From NCBI RefSeq assembly GCF_963678635.1, contig NC_087070.1, positions 50,445,989 to 50,509,988 on the forward strand: DNA of 64,000 nucleotides, written 5' to 3'. Of the stretch, positions 9,709 through 21,700 are shown in pieces. The notes below the pieces were generated by a model. It searched no databases and was not told where the DNA came from. It was given only the letters and a program-made list of their open reading frames with translations. Position 1 is the first letter of the stretch. Each line of letters opens with the position of its first letter. Origin of the DNA: Symsagittifera roscoffensis (Eukaryota > Xenacoelomorpha > Acoela > Convolutidae). Made by a program: the position numbers and the translations under genes.

Positions 9709-12700
9709 GTTTGATTCCTCCATGATTTTAAATATTTTGCGTTTTGAAATGTCAAGTTTTTAGATCTAATAGGTAGCTATGAGAGGAGAGACACAGTGTT
9801 TTCCGCCAAAAGTGAAACAAACAAACTGCCCAATGTGACCTAAAGCTAGAACTGCCACAATTCAAAACGGATGCAATACAAGTTATAAATAAAAAATTGG
9901 GGTAGGGGGGAACTGTTTCGCTTGGACTTTACGTGCACTTTAATGCTGTGACCTGACACCTGGACCTGATTATGTATTCTGGTCAAAAGTATGGCCATGT
10001 TTGGACGAAGTTGAAAAACGTCTTTTTCCCACTTAACTTAAGATTTTTTCTTAGGACAGTACTGGATAGATCACACTTCCAGTATCCATTCTCAGAATGA
10101 GCAGCTGGACAGAGAAGTCACCTGTCTGGGTGCTCAATTCATCGAAGCGCCAATCACTGGAGGTAAGGGGGAGATTGAACTCAAACTCATATATTACCAA
10201 TAACTATATGCAAATACAGATATAACTACATTTATTCAATGCAAATACAGATATAACTACATTTATTCAATGCAAATACAGATATAACTACATTTATTCA
10301 ATGGGAACAGGGGCTAATTTAGGAGGGGGGTCCCCCTTTGAAGTGTTTTGAGATATCCATTTTTGGTGACGGACCTTAAAGTTTTTCTAAAGGCGCCTTT
10401 GGCGCCAATATATATTAATTTTAAGGGGGTAGCGCGCACCAAAAAAACGCGATTTTTGGTCAAAATTTCCCAAAAACTGCCTAAAACGCATTTTTTTTAC
10501 CTGTTTTTTCAAAGTTTTGCCTACGGCGCAGAAATTTTAGCCAAAATAGGGTCTCTGTAAGGCTTTGGGAGAGCTCTGAAAATCAATTTAGTCGACCTAA
10601 AATAAAGATCGACAAAATTTTCGAATTTTTTTTGAAAATCCGCCCCCTCGAGAAAAATCTAGATCCGCCCCTGAATGGGAAGACCTAATTCTGGCAGCGT
10701 AATTCGAATTTAACTTAAATGTAACAACCAGAAAAAAAGTTTTTAAAGAGGCAAAATGGCTAGAATTTTGATCAATTTTGAAAGTTTTTGTTCTAAGAGA
10801 AGAAACTATGTCTGCGCCGCAGGCAGTTATTCGAAGAAAATGCCTTTTTGAGCAGTTTTTAGTTCATGTGACCAAAAAAGGTACTTTTTGATGCTCGATC
10901 TCCCTTGTAAATTAACATCTATTTTAAATAAAGTTTGACAAAAAGATGTGTCTCGGCTGTCTAAAACGGCTGAATTATAAAAACGAACTTTTAAGAAAAT
11001 TCGCAGCCATAATTGATAATTGTGTGCTAAGTAACAAAACCCCACCCCCTCCAGCTAATACATACAAAAAAACTTTTCGATTATGTGATGCAGGCTTGTC
11101 TGCTCTGAAGAGAGGTGAAATGTGTTGCCTGGTGGCAGGCAAAAGGACAGCAGTCGACAGAATGAGGAGTCTCCTCGACATAAACTACCAACAGTTGCAC
11201 TATCTTGGCCAGCAGGTCGGCTCTTGCACAGTCGTCAAGCTCTGGTCCAATCTGTTAAATGCGTCACAGGTGAGATGACATAAAAATACAAAAGACTCTT
11301 TTCTAGTTTCCCACCCCCTCGCAAAATTAAAAAATATAATTATTGATGAACTGTTCATACGACAATTTCCATGTAAAAAATGATGTAGCAGTTCACTTTT
11401 TCATGCTGACACCTTTAATCTCAGATTAGAACATAAGAATCAATTTTGATTTTTTTTGTATAGTGAGTTTTCGAAAGAGTCAAAAAGGGCGGGGGAACTG
11501 GAAGAGAGCCGTACAAAAAAATCTAAAACATAATTGCAATGATTTTTAGGTATAAAAAGGTATTTAACAAAGCTTATAAAATTAGTTTAAAAAGTTTAAA
11601 AGCAAAATGATACATAAATTTAATGAGTTTCACATGATTACTGTAATAATGGCTTTAATTTAGCGCCGCAGTAACTTATTTGCTCAAACTCATATGTTGA
11701 AAGTTTTTACTAGTTTAGATAGCACTTAAATTGAATTATTTGCGAGCTTTTCCCGCGTTTATGATAACATTATCGCCAAGGAAATAGCAAAAAACAAGGG
11801 TACCGACAAGATGCTAACTCATAACCCAATATGACCAAATTTCTCGCGGGTTGACCCTTGTATAACAAGTGATCTAGGATAGCAACTTTCCTGAGCTTAG
11901 GAAATTACATTACAAAAAATAGCAAATTTTTAAAAAAAGTTTTTTGTAGGAAAAGTTCCTATCTTACATCTTTGTTTTAAGAAAAACCGCTATCTTATAA
12001 GTTTCTTATACGAAAAAATCCTTATCTTATAACATTCTTAGAGCCTAATTTTGTAAGAAGTTGTAAGGTTCTTATAAAAGAAGTTCTAAGATAGCGACTT
12101 TTTTCAACCCGGTCTAGTAAAAAGTAAGAACATCTCTAAGAAAAACATTTTAAAAATGTTTATAAAAAACACGACCCGGGTTGAGCTCAAATTGAAAACA
12201 AACGATAAAAAGCAATAAAAATCTATCAAAGTAAGCAAAAACAGGGAACTAACGGAACTTGATCCCTCAATTTTTCGCTTTGTACTCACATATTTTAACT
12301 CTGCGACCCGTACCTTTACCTGCTATAATTATAGGGTTTAATAACTCACACTTTTAAATTTTTTTACTTACTTTCTTATTTTAAAATGGTCGTTTTTACT
12401 CTCCCAGCAGCAAATATCAATTAGTTAGTGTTGATAATTTGTCATTTAAAGAAATAATAAGACCAACTAAATAGCTTAAATGCTTAAAAATTCTCGAATA
12501 CACATTCATCGTCATGAATAAATTCTTACAAATGCATATAAATTGGTCCAAGTACACAGTTAGTCAAGTTTTTGGTTAGGTTTTTAATTAAATATGGAAA
12601 TTTACACGCCCTGTTTCCGATCAGTGAACTTCGAACCAAAGTCGGACAGATGTTGGTATTGCTTATCATTCAATCATACAAAGGTGTTAGCTCAGCGTAA

Positions 12701-15700
12701 TCTAGAATCTATTTGATCCAAAGTTTGAGCCCATAATGCCAATAATGCTTAAATTGTTTTGCCGCCTGTATGAGATATGGCTCAAGCAATCAAAAGTCTG
12801 GATTTGTGAAATTGGTTAGGGTTAGGGTTAGGATTAGGGTTAGGGTTAGGTAATATCAAATAAAAAAAACACGATCAACTGATTCCCTTATTTTACAAAA
12901 CAACTGAGTTTGAACAGCATAAGCTTTGACATTCGATGGTGTGAAAGTTAATGGCTCAAGTAAGAAAAAACAGATCTCTTTAACTATTTCCCCACAGCGA
13001 AACAAATGGCCACATCAATAAAGAAATAATTGAAGGGTTATGCATATGTGAATTATGTACCTAGTAACAAATCAACAAATCAACACCTCCCACCCCGCCA
13101 TTTTGCAAAAGGGGGGAATAGCTATAGAGATCCGAAGAACAACACCCACTTTGAAATTTCACCCCTTCATGGTAAGTTCGCCAGGCCATGAAATCTTTTT
13201 GTCGACTTTTTTGTACGCTAATAGAAGTTAAGACTATTTATGTACAAACAAGGACCATTAAGCTGTTCAGATTTTTACGTAAAACTGCTGTTGTGTCCCT
13301 GGTTAAAAAATCCTTTTGCTATTTGTTTCAGTTTTTTTTTCATTTTTTGGTTTAGCTTAAGTAATCTTTTTCTTATTTAAAACGAGAGCACGTGGGCGGA
13401 TTTATTGAGGAGGGGCGTATGAACGCGGACCCCCCCCCCCCTCAGGGTTCGAACCCATGTCGACCCAAAGGGTCCCGCCTCTTAACTATTTTGAGATATC
13501 CCTTTTTGGCTGAATGACCCTAAAAATTTTCTTTGGCGCCAATATACTAATTTTGAGGGGGAAGCGCACTCAGAAAAAAAACAATTTTTTGGTAAAAATT
13601 TTAGTCTTTTTAGTCTAAAAACGCTTTTTTGGCATGTTTTATCAAAAATTTGCCTGTAGCGCAGAGTTTGTTTTCTAAATAAGGGTCTTTATAGTAATTT
13701 GAGAGAGCTCAGAAAATCATCAATTTGGTCGACCCAAAAAAAGTTCGACAAAATTTTCGATTTTTTTTTGAAAATCCGCCCATCCTCGAGAAAATCTTAT
13801 ATCCGCATCCTAGATCCTAGATACTCATTAGCAATCAGAACTATTCAGCATTTTGCAGATTATCTTGCTGCTTAAATTTTTGCTTATTTTGTGGGGATAC
13901 CGGTCACTTGGTAATTTAGAAGATGGGAGTGGGGTGGGGTGATTGTTTTTTTTTATCCACGAGAATATTATTCAGAGAAAAACTCAAATGGAGAATCAAC
14001 CGGCAATGAAGGTTGGAATCATTGGAATTGGACAAGTGGGCCTAGTATTGATGACAAACATTCACAAAGCAAACAACACTCAATTTATCCTGTCGGCTGT
14101 TTGCGACACTCGCCCTGAAATCGGTCAACTTGTACCACAGGGAGTGACCTTCACCCGAGAAGCGGCCGAAGTGGTGAAGTCGTGTGACGTCATTATGACA
14201 TGTCTTCCTCGTGCACAGGACGTGAAAACTGTCTGGGAAAGGTCAATTAAGGACAACTTATCGAAAGGTTCGATTCCTCTATGATTTTAAATATTTTGCG
14301 TTTTGAAATGTAAAGTTTTTAGATCTAATAGGTAGCTATGAGACGAGAGACACAGTGTTTTCCGCCAAAAGTGAAACAAACAAACCGCCCATTGTGACCT
14401 AAAACTAGAATTGCCACAGATCAAAACGGATTCAATATAAGTTATTGTGATATGCGTTGCGATATCGGTTGAAAACAAGTTGTAATTCAATACTGTATTT
14501 GGAATATTGAATTTAGGTTTTCTTTTCTTTTGTTTCAATTTGTTACTGAGAGCTAGATCAGTGTTACAAACTCTGATCTCTCACTTAGTCTCAATGTCAT
14601 CACACACTATGACCTTGAGCATACCATAAAAGTAATAAGTAAGCACCATAGGTTGGTTGTACATACATAGACAATTACTGCTACTGCAGTAGCGGTATGA
14701 CACACCCCCCTCGGTGGAAGAAATAAATTATACAACATAAGTAGGATAATTTATTTAAAAAGAGTTCATTATACTCAGTTCATAGGAAAGTCTCTGGGTT
14801 ATTTAACGGTTTAGTTTATAGCATTCTCAATTTTCTTTCAACTCTATTTCCCAACTCCTTCGTCTATTCAACCCCTTCGTCTAGTGTAGCATACCCAAAT
14901 TTTCGCATGAAGAGGTGTCTTTTGAGTCGTCTTACTTTTGATTCCATTGGTCTATCGCTTCGTTCCTTGAAGTCTCTTAATTGATTTCTATATTCCTTAA
15001 GTGCTTTCTTCAGAAGTGCTCCCCCTGTTAGGTTTTCTGATATCTCTTTAATTGAATGCTTTATCGGGTCTCCAAAGCGTTTCGGTTCCTTGTTTTTCGT
15101 TTGCCTGGAGCTTCTTCTGATACCCGACTCTTCAGTACTCGACTCATCCGAAAATCCTTGTGGTTGTTCGAAAGTTGTATCTTTTTCCGAAATTTGTTGT
15201 GGGTTTCCTCTGATTTCGTCTGCAACTCGCTGTACTCCTCGTTTTACCAATTGGTCTGCATACTTCTCCCACTCGGACGGTGCTAAATTGCGATTGTGGA
15301 ATGTGTCGACTATGTCCTCTAGGGGTGTTTGGGAATCAATACATTTCAATTTTGACCGCTGTTTTGATTTAGGTGTAGAGCTTGACTGATTTTTATCGTC
15401 TAATTTTTCCGGCCATGACGTGGATTGCTCCTGTTTGGGGTCGACTGCCGTCGCAGTTTGGCTTGTCCCCTGTTGCTGCTTGTTTTGATTTTTTTTCTCT
15501 CCCTTTCTTTTCCGACTTCTTGGTGTCGCCTTCCTCTGTAATTGATTTTGGGCCCGCCAGATTTGGTTTTGCTCTTTTGATTGCCAAGTTCAGACCTCCC
15601 CCTGCTTCTGTGTCTTTTGAAGTCACTATTGTTTGGCTCTTTTGAAAACGCTCTATGGGATTCATCGTATCTGCGATCTCCATATCTAGTTGTAGTTCTT

Positions 15701-18700
15701 CATCTGATCCCAACTCCTCGAGTCATTCGGGGGAACTGATCCTCTTAAACTTTTTTGTAGGTTCCACCGATGGACTTTTACTCGCGCTTCGCTGATTTTC
15801 TTGTGTCAGCACCGTTTTTGATTGTGCAATATCCGATTTCCTATAGATCGAGCCTGTAGACGTCTTGATCGTTGAGTCTGTTTCGGAAGCGATTTTACCT
15901 TTTAGTTGTTTGGTTAGTGCTTGTCCGCTTTTTCTTAGTGGGTCCTTTCTGAGTATTGTTTTAGGTGGTGATTTACATTGATTTTCCACTTTGTCTTCCA
16001 CAAATCCTTTCTCCCAAGAGTAAATCATCTCCTTTCGAAGATCGGGATTGAGTAGTACCGTCTCGTCCACTAATCTTCTGATATCGTTTTTAGCCGCATC
16101 TCTTCTCTCGTTGTTCCAGCCGGCGTTCGCCTCCAACAACTCCTTTAGAGCTTTGGCCCTTTCTTTATCTCTGTCCGATGTTAGCTGCTGCTTGTGCAGT
16201 GGGCTTGTATCTCTGCTGAGTTGTCCCTTGCGTACAATTTTGAGGTTCTCTCTCGACTGGTCAATTCTACGTTTCAATTGGGAAGCCGTCAGTGCTGAGC
16301 GTTCCAAATGTTGTTTGTCTAAATTGTCAGAATTGTTTAAAAACCTATCCCTCACAATTTTAATTTCTGTTTTTGGTAGTCTGCCAAAATGCGCTTGAAA
16401 TGGGGATACTTGAATGGTTTTCTGCTTGTTCCACCGTAAATTTACATTATAATACTAAGACATAATTTGATTGATTTATGATTTTCTTCGACCATCATCA
16501 CCCCCAGTCTTCTTTTTATAGTTTGGATTGTACGTTCGACCAAACCACAGCCTCGATGGTCCCCCATCGGACAGAATTTTTGCTCGATATTGAGTTCCGA
16601 ACAGAATTTTTTTAGCGTTTTCCCCTTAAAACCTGAAAATTGGTCCGAACGAATTGATTCGGGAATCCCATGTGTGTCGATATATGATCTCAAGAATTTT
16701 ACTGTGCACTTCCCACTTGTAGATTTCGTAACCTTCACTGATGGAAATTTTGAGAATCGATCTATCGCTACTAAGAGGTAGATTTTTTTTCTTTTTGATT
16801 TTCTATGGGCCCCGCGTAATCTAATTGTACTTCCTGTCCCGGCTGCGTGAGCAGTGGCAGTGGTTTTGACGCATTTTTCGAAATAAGATATTTTACATTC
16901 TTACCATATCTGGTACAGCTACGGCACTCGTCTGCCAGATTCACAATGTCCTTATTCATGTGTGGCCACCACAGGTATTGCGCTGCTCCCAGCATAGCCT
17001 CTTGGCCTGGATGCCCTCGATGTATTCTTTTTAGGACAGCTTGTCTTAGTTGTACTGGTACTGCTAGCCGGTTATTCACCAAGATGCAATCGTCCTGAAC
17101 TGCCATCTGTGACCACAACGGGTTTGTATAAGGTCCCATTAGTTCAAAGCCTTGTTTGTCCCCTCTTTTCTATCACTCGTCTAAGGCGGTCCATCCACGT
17201 GTCTTCGGTGGTTAATTCTGCTAGTAGACTTTTGTCGAACAGTTTTGCTAAATTGTCCAGAGTCTCTTCTTGTTGCTGCTTCGGCAGTTTTGTTTTTCCC
17301 AGTCTATTCGTTGGTTCTATTGAGCACACTTCCTCTTCACTCTCCGCCTCTTCTGTAGTCGTCAGTTCCATTTCTATCACCTGCACCTCACTTAGTTTCC
17401 TTTCCGCCGATGCGATTGGTTTAGTCAATGCTGAACGCGATTCATGTTCCGAGCTGTCCCTGACTTCTTGGGTGTGTGCCAACAGCTCTCTATTTTCCCG
17501 TATATTGTCTTCTCCGCCTATTAGTTGCCAGAATGAGCGTAGTCTTTGATCTGCCTCTCTTTGTTGATCCGGTTCGAGCTGCCATTTCACCCGTGATGCT
17601 TGTCGTGTTTCACTGTCGGAGCTGTCTCTGTTTTTCCGGCCACCTCTGATGATTTTTCTTGTACGCTTTACTGTCTCTGTGATCTCCTCTTCTTCCGAAA
17701 GTTCGTTTGTGTTGGATATTGAGCGGTTCCACTTTGGATCCATTAGACTCTCTTCGCGTTTCTCGTTTCGCCATTCTTGTGGTGAGTCCGACCACCAGTC
17801 GTATGATCTGTTTCCTGACATCTCGTTCCTTGAGTCTGTTTTTTTTCCGAGTTTCTAGTACTGGTTGTTTTACGATTTTTGAGTTATTTGAGACCGACTG
17901 TTTGTTGGGTTGAATTGACGAAAAAATGATCTGTTTATATTGAGCTGCAGTGTTTAGCTGTTTTTGCAGTCGTGAAAACTGTTTTTTTTTTCGTTCCGGT
18001 CGAGCTTTGTTCGTTTTTGACCGTTTTGGTTGCTATAGCAACCATTACTTGATGACTGTTTCTTTGCATTCCTTCTAGAACATTCTGGAACGTTTTCGTT
18101 CCGGTTGAGCGACCCAGTTTCTTTAAGCCTACTGTTCCTGCAGTCGAACGCTTCATGAAAGGAGTTTATTGTCGCTACCACAAAATTTTCGTCTAATTCT
18201 GATTCAGGCCAGTGATCATTGAAAGGATCACGCGATAAATAATCAACTATGCCCATGTCCCTCCCCGGAATGTGAACTATTTTGAACTGATATGGCAGTA
18301 ACCGGTCAACCCAACGGGTCAAACGTGATTGGTAGGTCTTGTTCGATTTGTTAACATCCAGTGCTGATGTAAGCGCTTTATGGTCTGTTGCAATGGTAAA
18401 TGGTTTTCCCAAAAGGTAGTGTTTATATCTATCTACTGCCCAAACAACTGCCAGTAACTCCAATTCATTTGTTGAATATTTTTTTTCTTGGGCATTTAGA
18501 TATCGGGATGCGAATGAAATTGGGACCCACAGGCCTTCATCATTTTGTTGTTCTAAAGTAGCCCCTAGCCCATCATGGCTAGCATCACATTTAAATCGTG
18601 TTTCTCGGGTAGCATCGTAAGAATGTACTTTTGTTATATTTGCCACAGCTTCTTTTATAGCATTAAATACTACCGTGTGTTCATCCACCCACTCAAATTT

Positions 18701-21700
18701 TTTTTACCGGGTTTCATGTTTTTTAGCTTTTTCTTTTGATTCTCTTCTTTTAGAAGTGGTCTTAATTTTTCAGTCAGGCTTGCTGCGTTAGGTATAAATT
18801 TAGCTAAGTGATTTATACTTCCCAGAAATGACCTTAGCTGTTTAAGCGATTTCGACGGGTTCAAATTTACCACCGCTTCCGTTTTAGTGATTTTTGGTCT
18901 AACCCCTGCTTCTGAGAGGTGATAACCTAACCAATTCACTTCTTGTTTGAAAAATTCCCACTTTGATAGTTTCAATACCAAATTTTCCGCATCCAATTTC
19001 TTTAATACTGCTTCTACCAAGTTTCACTTCCCTTTGACACAATGAGTATGTCATCCAGAAAACAGAACGTGTTTTTAGCGTGGTTGACAGTTCTATCCAT
19101 GGCCTTTTGAAATTCAGCTGGCATATCTGCTAAACCATAGAACCCTGTCAAAAATCTGTAGGTTCCGGTTGCTTTCCAGCCAACAATATTGAAGTTGCAT
19201 TGTCTAGCTGTATCAGCAGCCAATTTTAATTGACTGTACGCATATTTCGAATCTAACACCAAAAAATATAGCGTAGTCTTTTTCTTTTCAGTCACAATTT
19301 GGCTTACCTCATCAATGAGTTCATCTACATTCGGCATTTGGTATTTATTTTTGAACAATTGTCTATTGATTGGCTTCGCGTCCATTGCCAATTTTTTGAG
19401 TCGTCTTTCTTTACTGTTATCACAATCGGAGTGATAAAGCAATCACTCGTACATTTATCAAGTTTTGTTATATGACCTTCTGTCAACAACTTCTCAATTT
19501 CTTTTTCGACTTTATCTTGTATGTGAATTGGGATTCTTCTCCCCTTTTCTTGAATTGGACATAATGGATATTTAAATTTTGAACTTACAATGTGGTTTTT
19601 CGAAATTGCTTGTCTTTCAAATAAGTTTTTAAATTGAGTGAAAAATTTTTCTTTCCAACCTTATGACTGCTCGCACATGAGCACGTCAAACCTGGTGAGT
19701 TCCTTGGGCGGTGATTTTTGTGTAGTAATTATTCCCACTTGTCCTTGCAAGTCTAGTCCCATGATACATCTGGTCTTTCGTTCTGATACCAGAAAGGTGG
19801 CGCCTTTTACCTCCCAGCCCGCTGACCTCAGATTGGTCTTTAGGGCTCCCAGTATACTGATCGGTTGTTTGTTGTAGTCAACAAATTTGGTTTGTAAATT
19901 CAGTTTATCTGACGGAATGAATCTTACTTTGTTTGATTTTTCCATAATTTCCTTCGTTGTCGCCAAATTGAGAAATGAAACTGGACTTCCCGTGTCCATT
20001 GTTAATTGAATTATTTGGTTATCTATTCGTACCAAGGCCTTTAGTGATATTACTCGTTTCAATGTTGGATCTCGAATCGAATCTATTTTCTGAACTCGCA
20101 TCATTTTTTCATTTGAATTGTTCCTCATTTCATTGATTCGATCTTTCACATATTTTGAAATTCTCTCGTTTTCCGGTTGATAGGTTTGTATCGACATAAC
20201 TTCAAACTCACTATTTGACCCAACACTTTCACTTATTTGATCGCATTCCTCTACCGATCCTTCCGAGTCTTCCGCAACTTCGCTTACTTGTTGGGATCTG
20301 CACATTTTTGCGAAATGATTGGGTTTACCACAGTTTTTACAGGTTTTCCCCATCGCTGGATAATTTTTCAGATGTCCTTGGTCAAATGTCTTTCCACATC
20401 TATTGCATGGTTTTGTTTTCGTGTTTTGATTCTTGTTATTGTTTTGTCTTTTATTCGATTCCCTTCTGTTTGGAGTTTTTGTTGTCCCCGACAAATTTCG
20501 AACTGCCATTACAGGTTCTTGTTTTATTCTCACACCCGAGGTGTAATTGTTACTTGATCCCCCTGTAACCGCCGCATTAGCCTTTTGGAACGCCATTGTG
20601 GTTAACTTGCTATGTTCGAATTTTATAGCCCTTTTCAGAACCTCTTCCGGGTCTAGGGTCTCGAATGTCAGCGTGTCCTGCAATGTCATGTTTTTCATTT
20701 TTGAAATAAACAGGTCGCGGACTATTTCATTTTCCAATGCTCTCAGTTCTGATCGGGCTGCTTGTGCAGTTAACGCTGCGTGAAATGATTCCAGAGATTC
20801 TCCAGATTCTTGCATTCTCGTAAATAGCTTGTATCTTTCGTATGTTACACATTTCACCTTTTGAAACGAAACTTCTGCCAAGTTTGTAAATTCCCTGAAC
20901 GTCATTTTCGATATTTCAGCATGCGGGTTCTTTTGTAGGAATCTTTTCTTTCCCTCTGTATCCAAAGACAAAAATAATCTGGACACCAATTTCTTTTGTA
21001 CTTCGTTGTAGAAAACATTGTATCCGACTCGTGGGCCTCTTGTCTTTCTCTCTTCGTTCTCCAATACTACTCTATCCATTGCTAGCTTATCTCTAAGAAT
21101 CCTAGCGTTCCTCGCATCTTCATTCTCTCCTTCTCTGAGTGTTTCTGGGCAAGGTGGTGGTTCCTCTAATATGTCTTTTGGTTCTTCCAATATAATCTCT
21201 GGGTTCACATTTTCTTTGACCGTAACCGCCATTAGAAATTGTTCGAACCAGATTTTGAATTGCCACGGAGGGTGTAGATTCGCTGACGCCCAAAATACCG
21301 GAATTCCCATATCCGTTCTGTTATCTTGAGCTGCGAATCCTGCTGGCTGCGCCATGTGATATGCGTTGCGATATCGATTGAAAACAAGTTGTAATTCAAT
21401 ACTGTATTTGGAATATTGAATTTAGGTTTTCTTTTCTTTTGTTTCAATTTGTTACTGAGAGCTAGATCAGTGTTACGAACTCTGATCTCTCACTTAGTCT
21501 CAATGTCATCACACACTATGACCTTGAGCATACCATAAAAGTAATAAGTAAGCACCATAGGTTGGTTGTACATACATAGACAATTACTGCTACTGCAGTA
21601 GCGGTATGACAGTTATAAAAAAATAAGGGGGGGTACTGTTTCGCTTGGACTTTACGTGCACTTTAATGCTGTGACCTGACACCTGGACCTGATTATGTAT

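Larger units (their letters stand above)
10163..11093 (+). other. Intron 2 (unit A)
   Basis: 931 bp, phase 1, ending TTATGTGATGCAG. It contains a 31-bp tandem repeat and a 366-bp MITE. Nothing else recognised. Confidence 0.75.
7862..12354 (+). repeat. Tandem segmental duplication, unit A (exons 1-3)
   Basis: From about 7862 the sequence matches 12355 onward at high identity. The unit spans the upstream region, exons 1-3 and their introns, and ends at the block TGCTATAATTATAGGGTTTAATAA. It runs directly into unit B, so this is a head-to-tail duplication of about 4.5 kb. Unit A lacks the LTR element and the TTAGGG tract of unit B, and preserves the empty insertion site of the LTR element near 9880. 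Confidence 0.9.
14446..21611 (-). mobile_element. Ty3/Gypsy LTR retrotransposon 1
   Basis: 7,166 bp on the minus strand with two 257-bp LTRs, a PBS, a PPT and a 5-bp target duplication. The order Gag-protease-RT-RNase H-integrase is that of Ty3/Gypsy. The LTRs differ at only two positions by eye, so insertion is recent and later than the segmental duplication. Pol nevertheless has one nonsense codon and at least three frame breaks as read. Two features are unusual: a charged region of about 225 aa between RNase H and integrase, and a very long integrase tail. No envelope ORF. Confidence 0.93.

Noticed and set aside
17109-17549. Plus-strand Ser/Val-rich frames opposite the Gypsy Pol linker, and similar ones at 20215-20568 and 46298-46557
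   Set aside because: Antisense shadows of real minus-strand retroelement coding.
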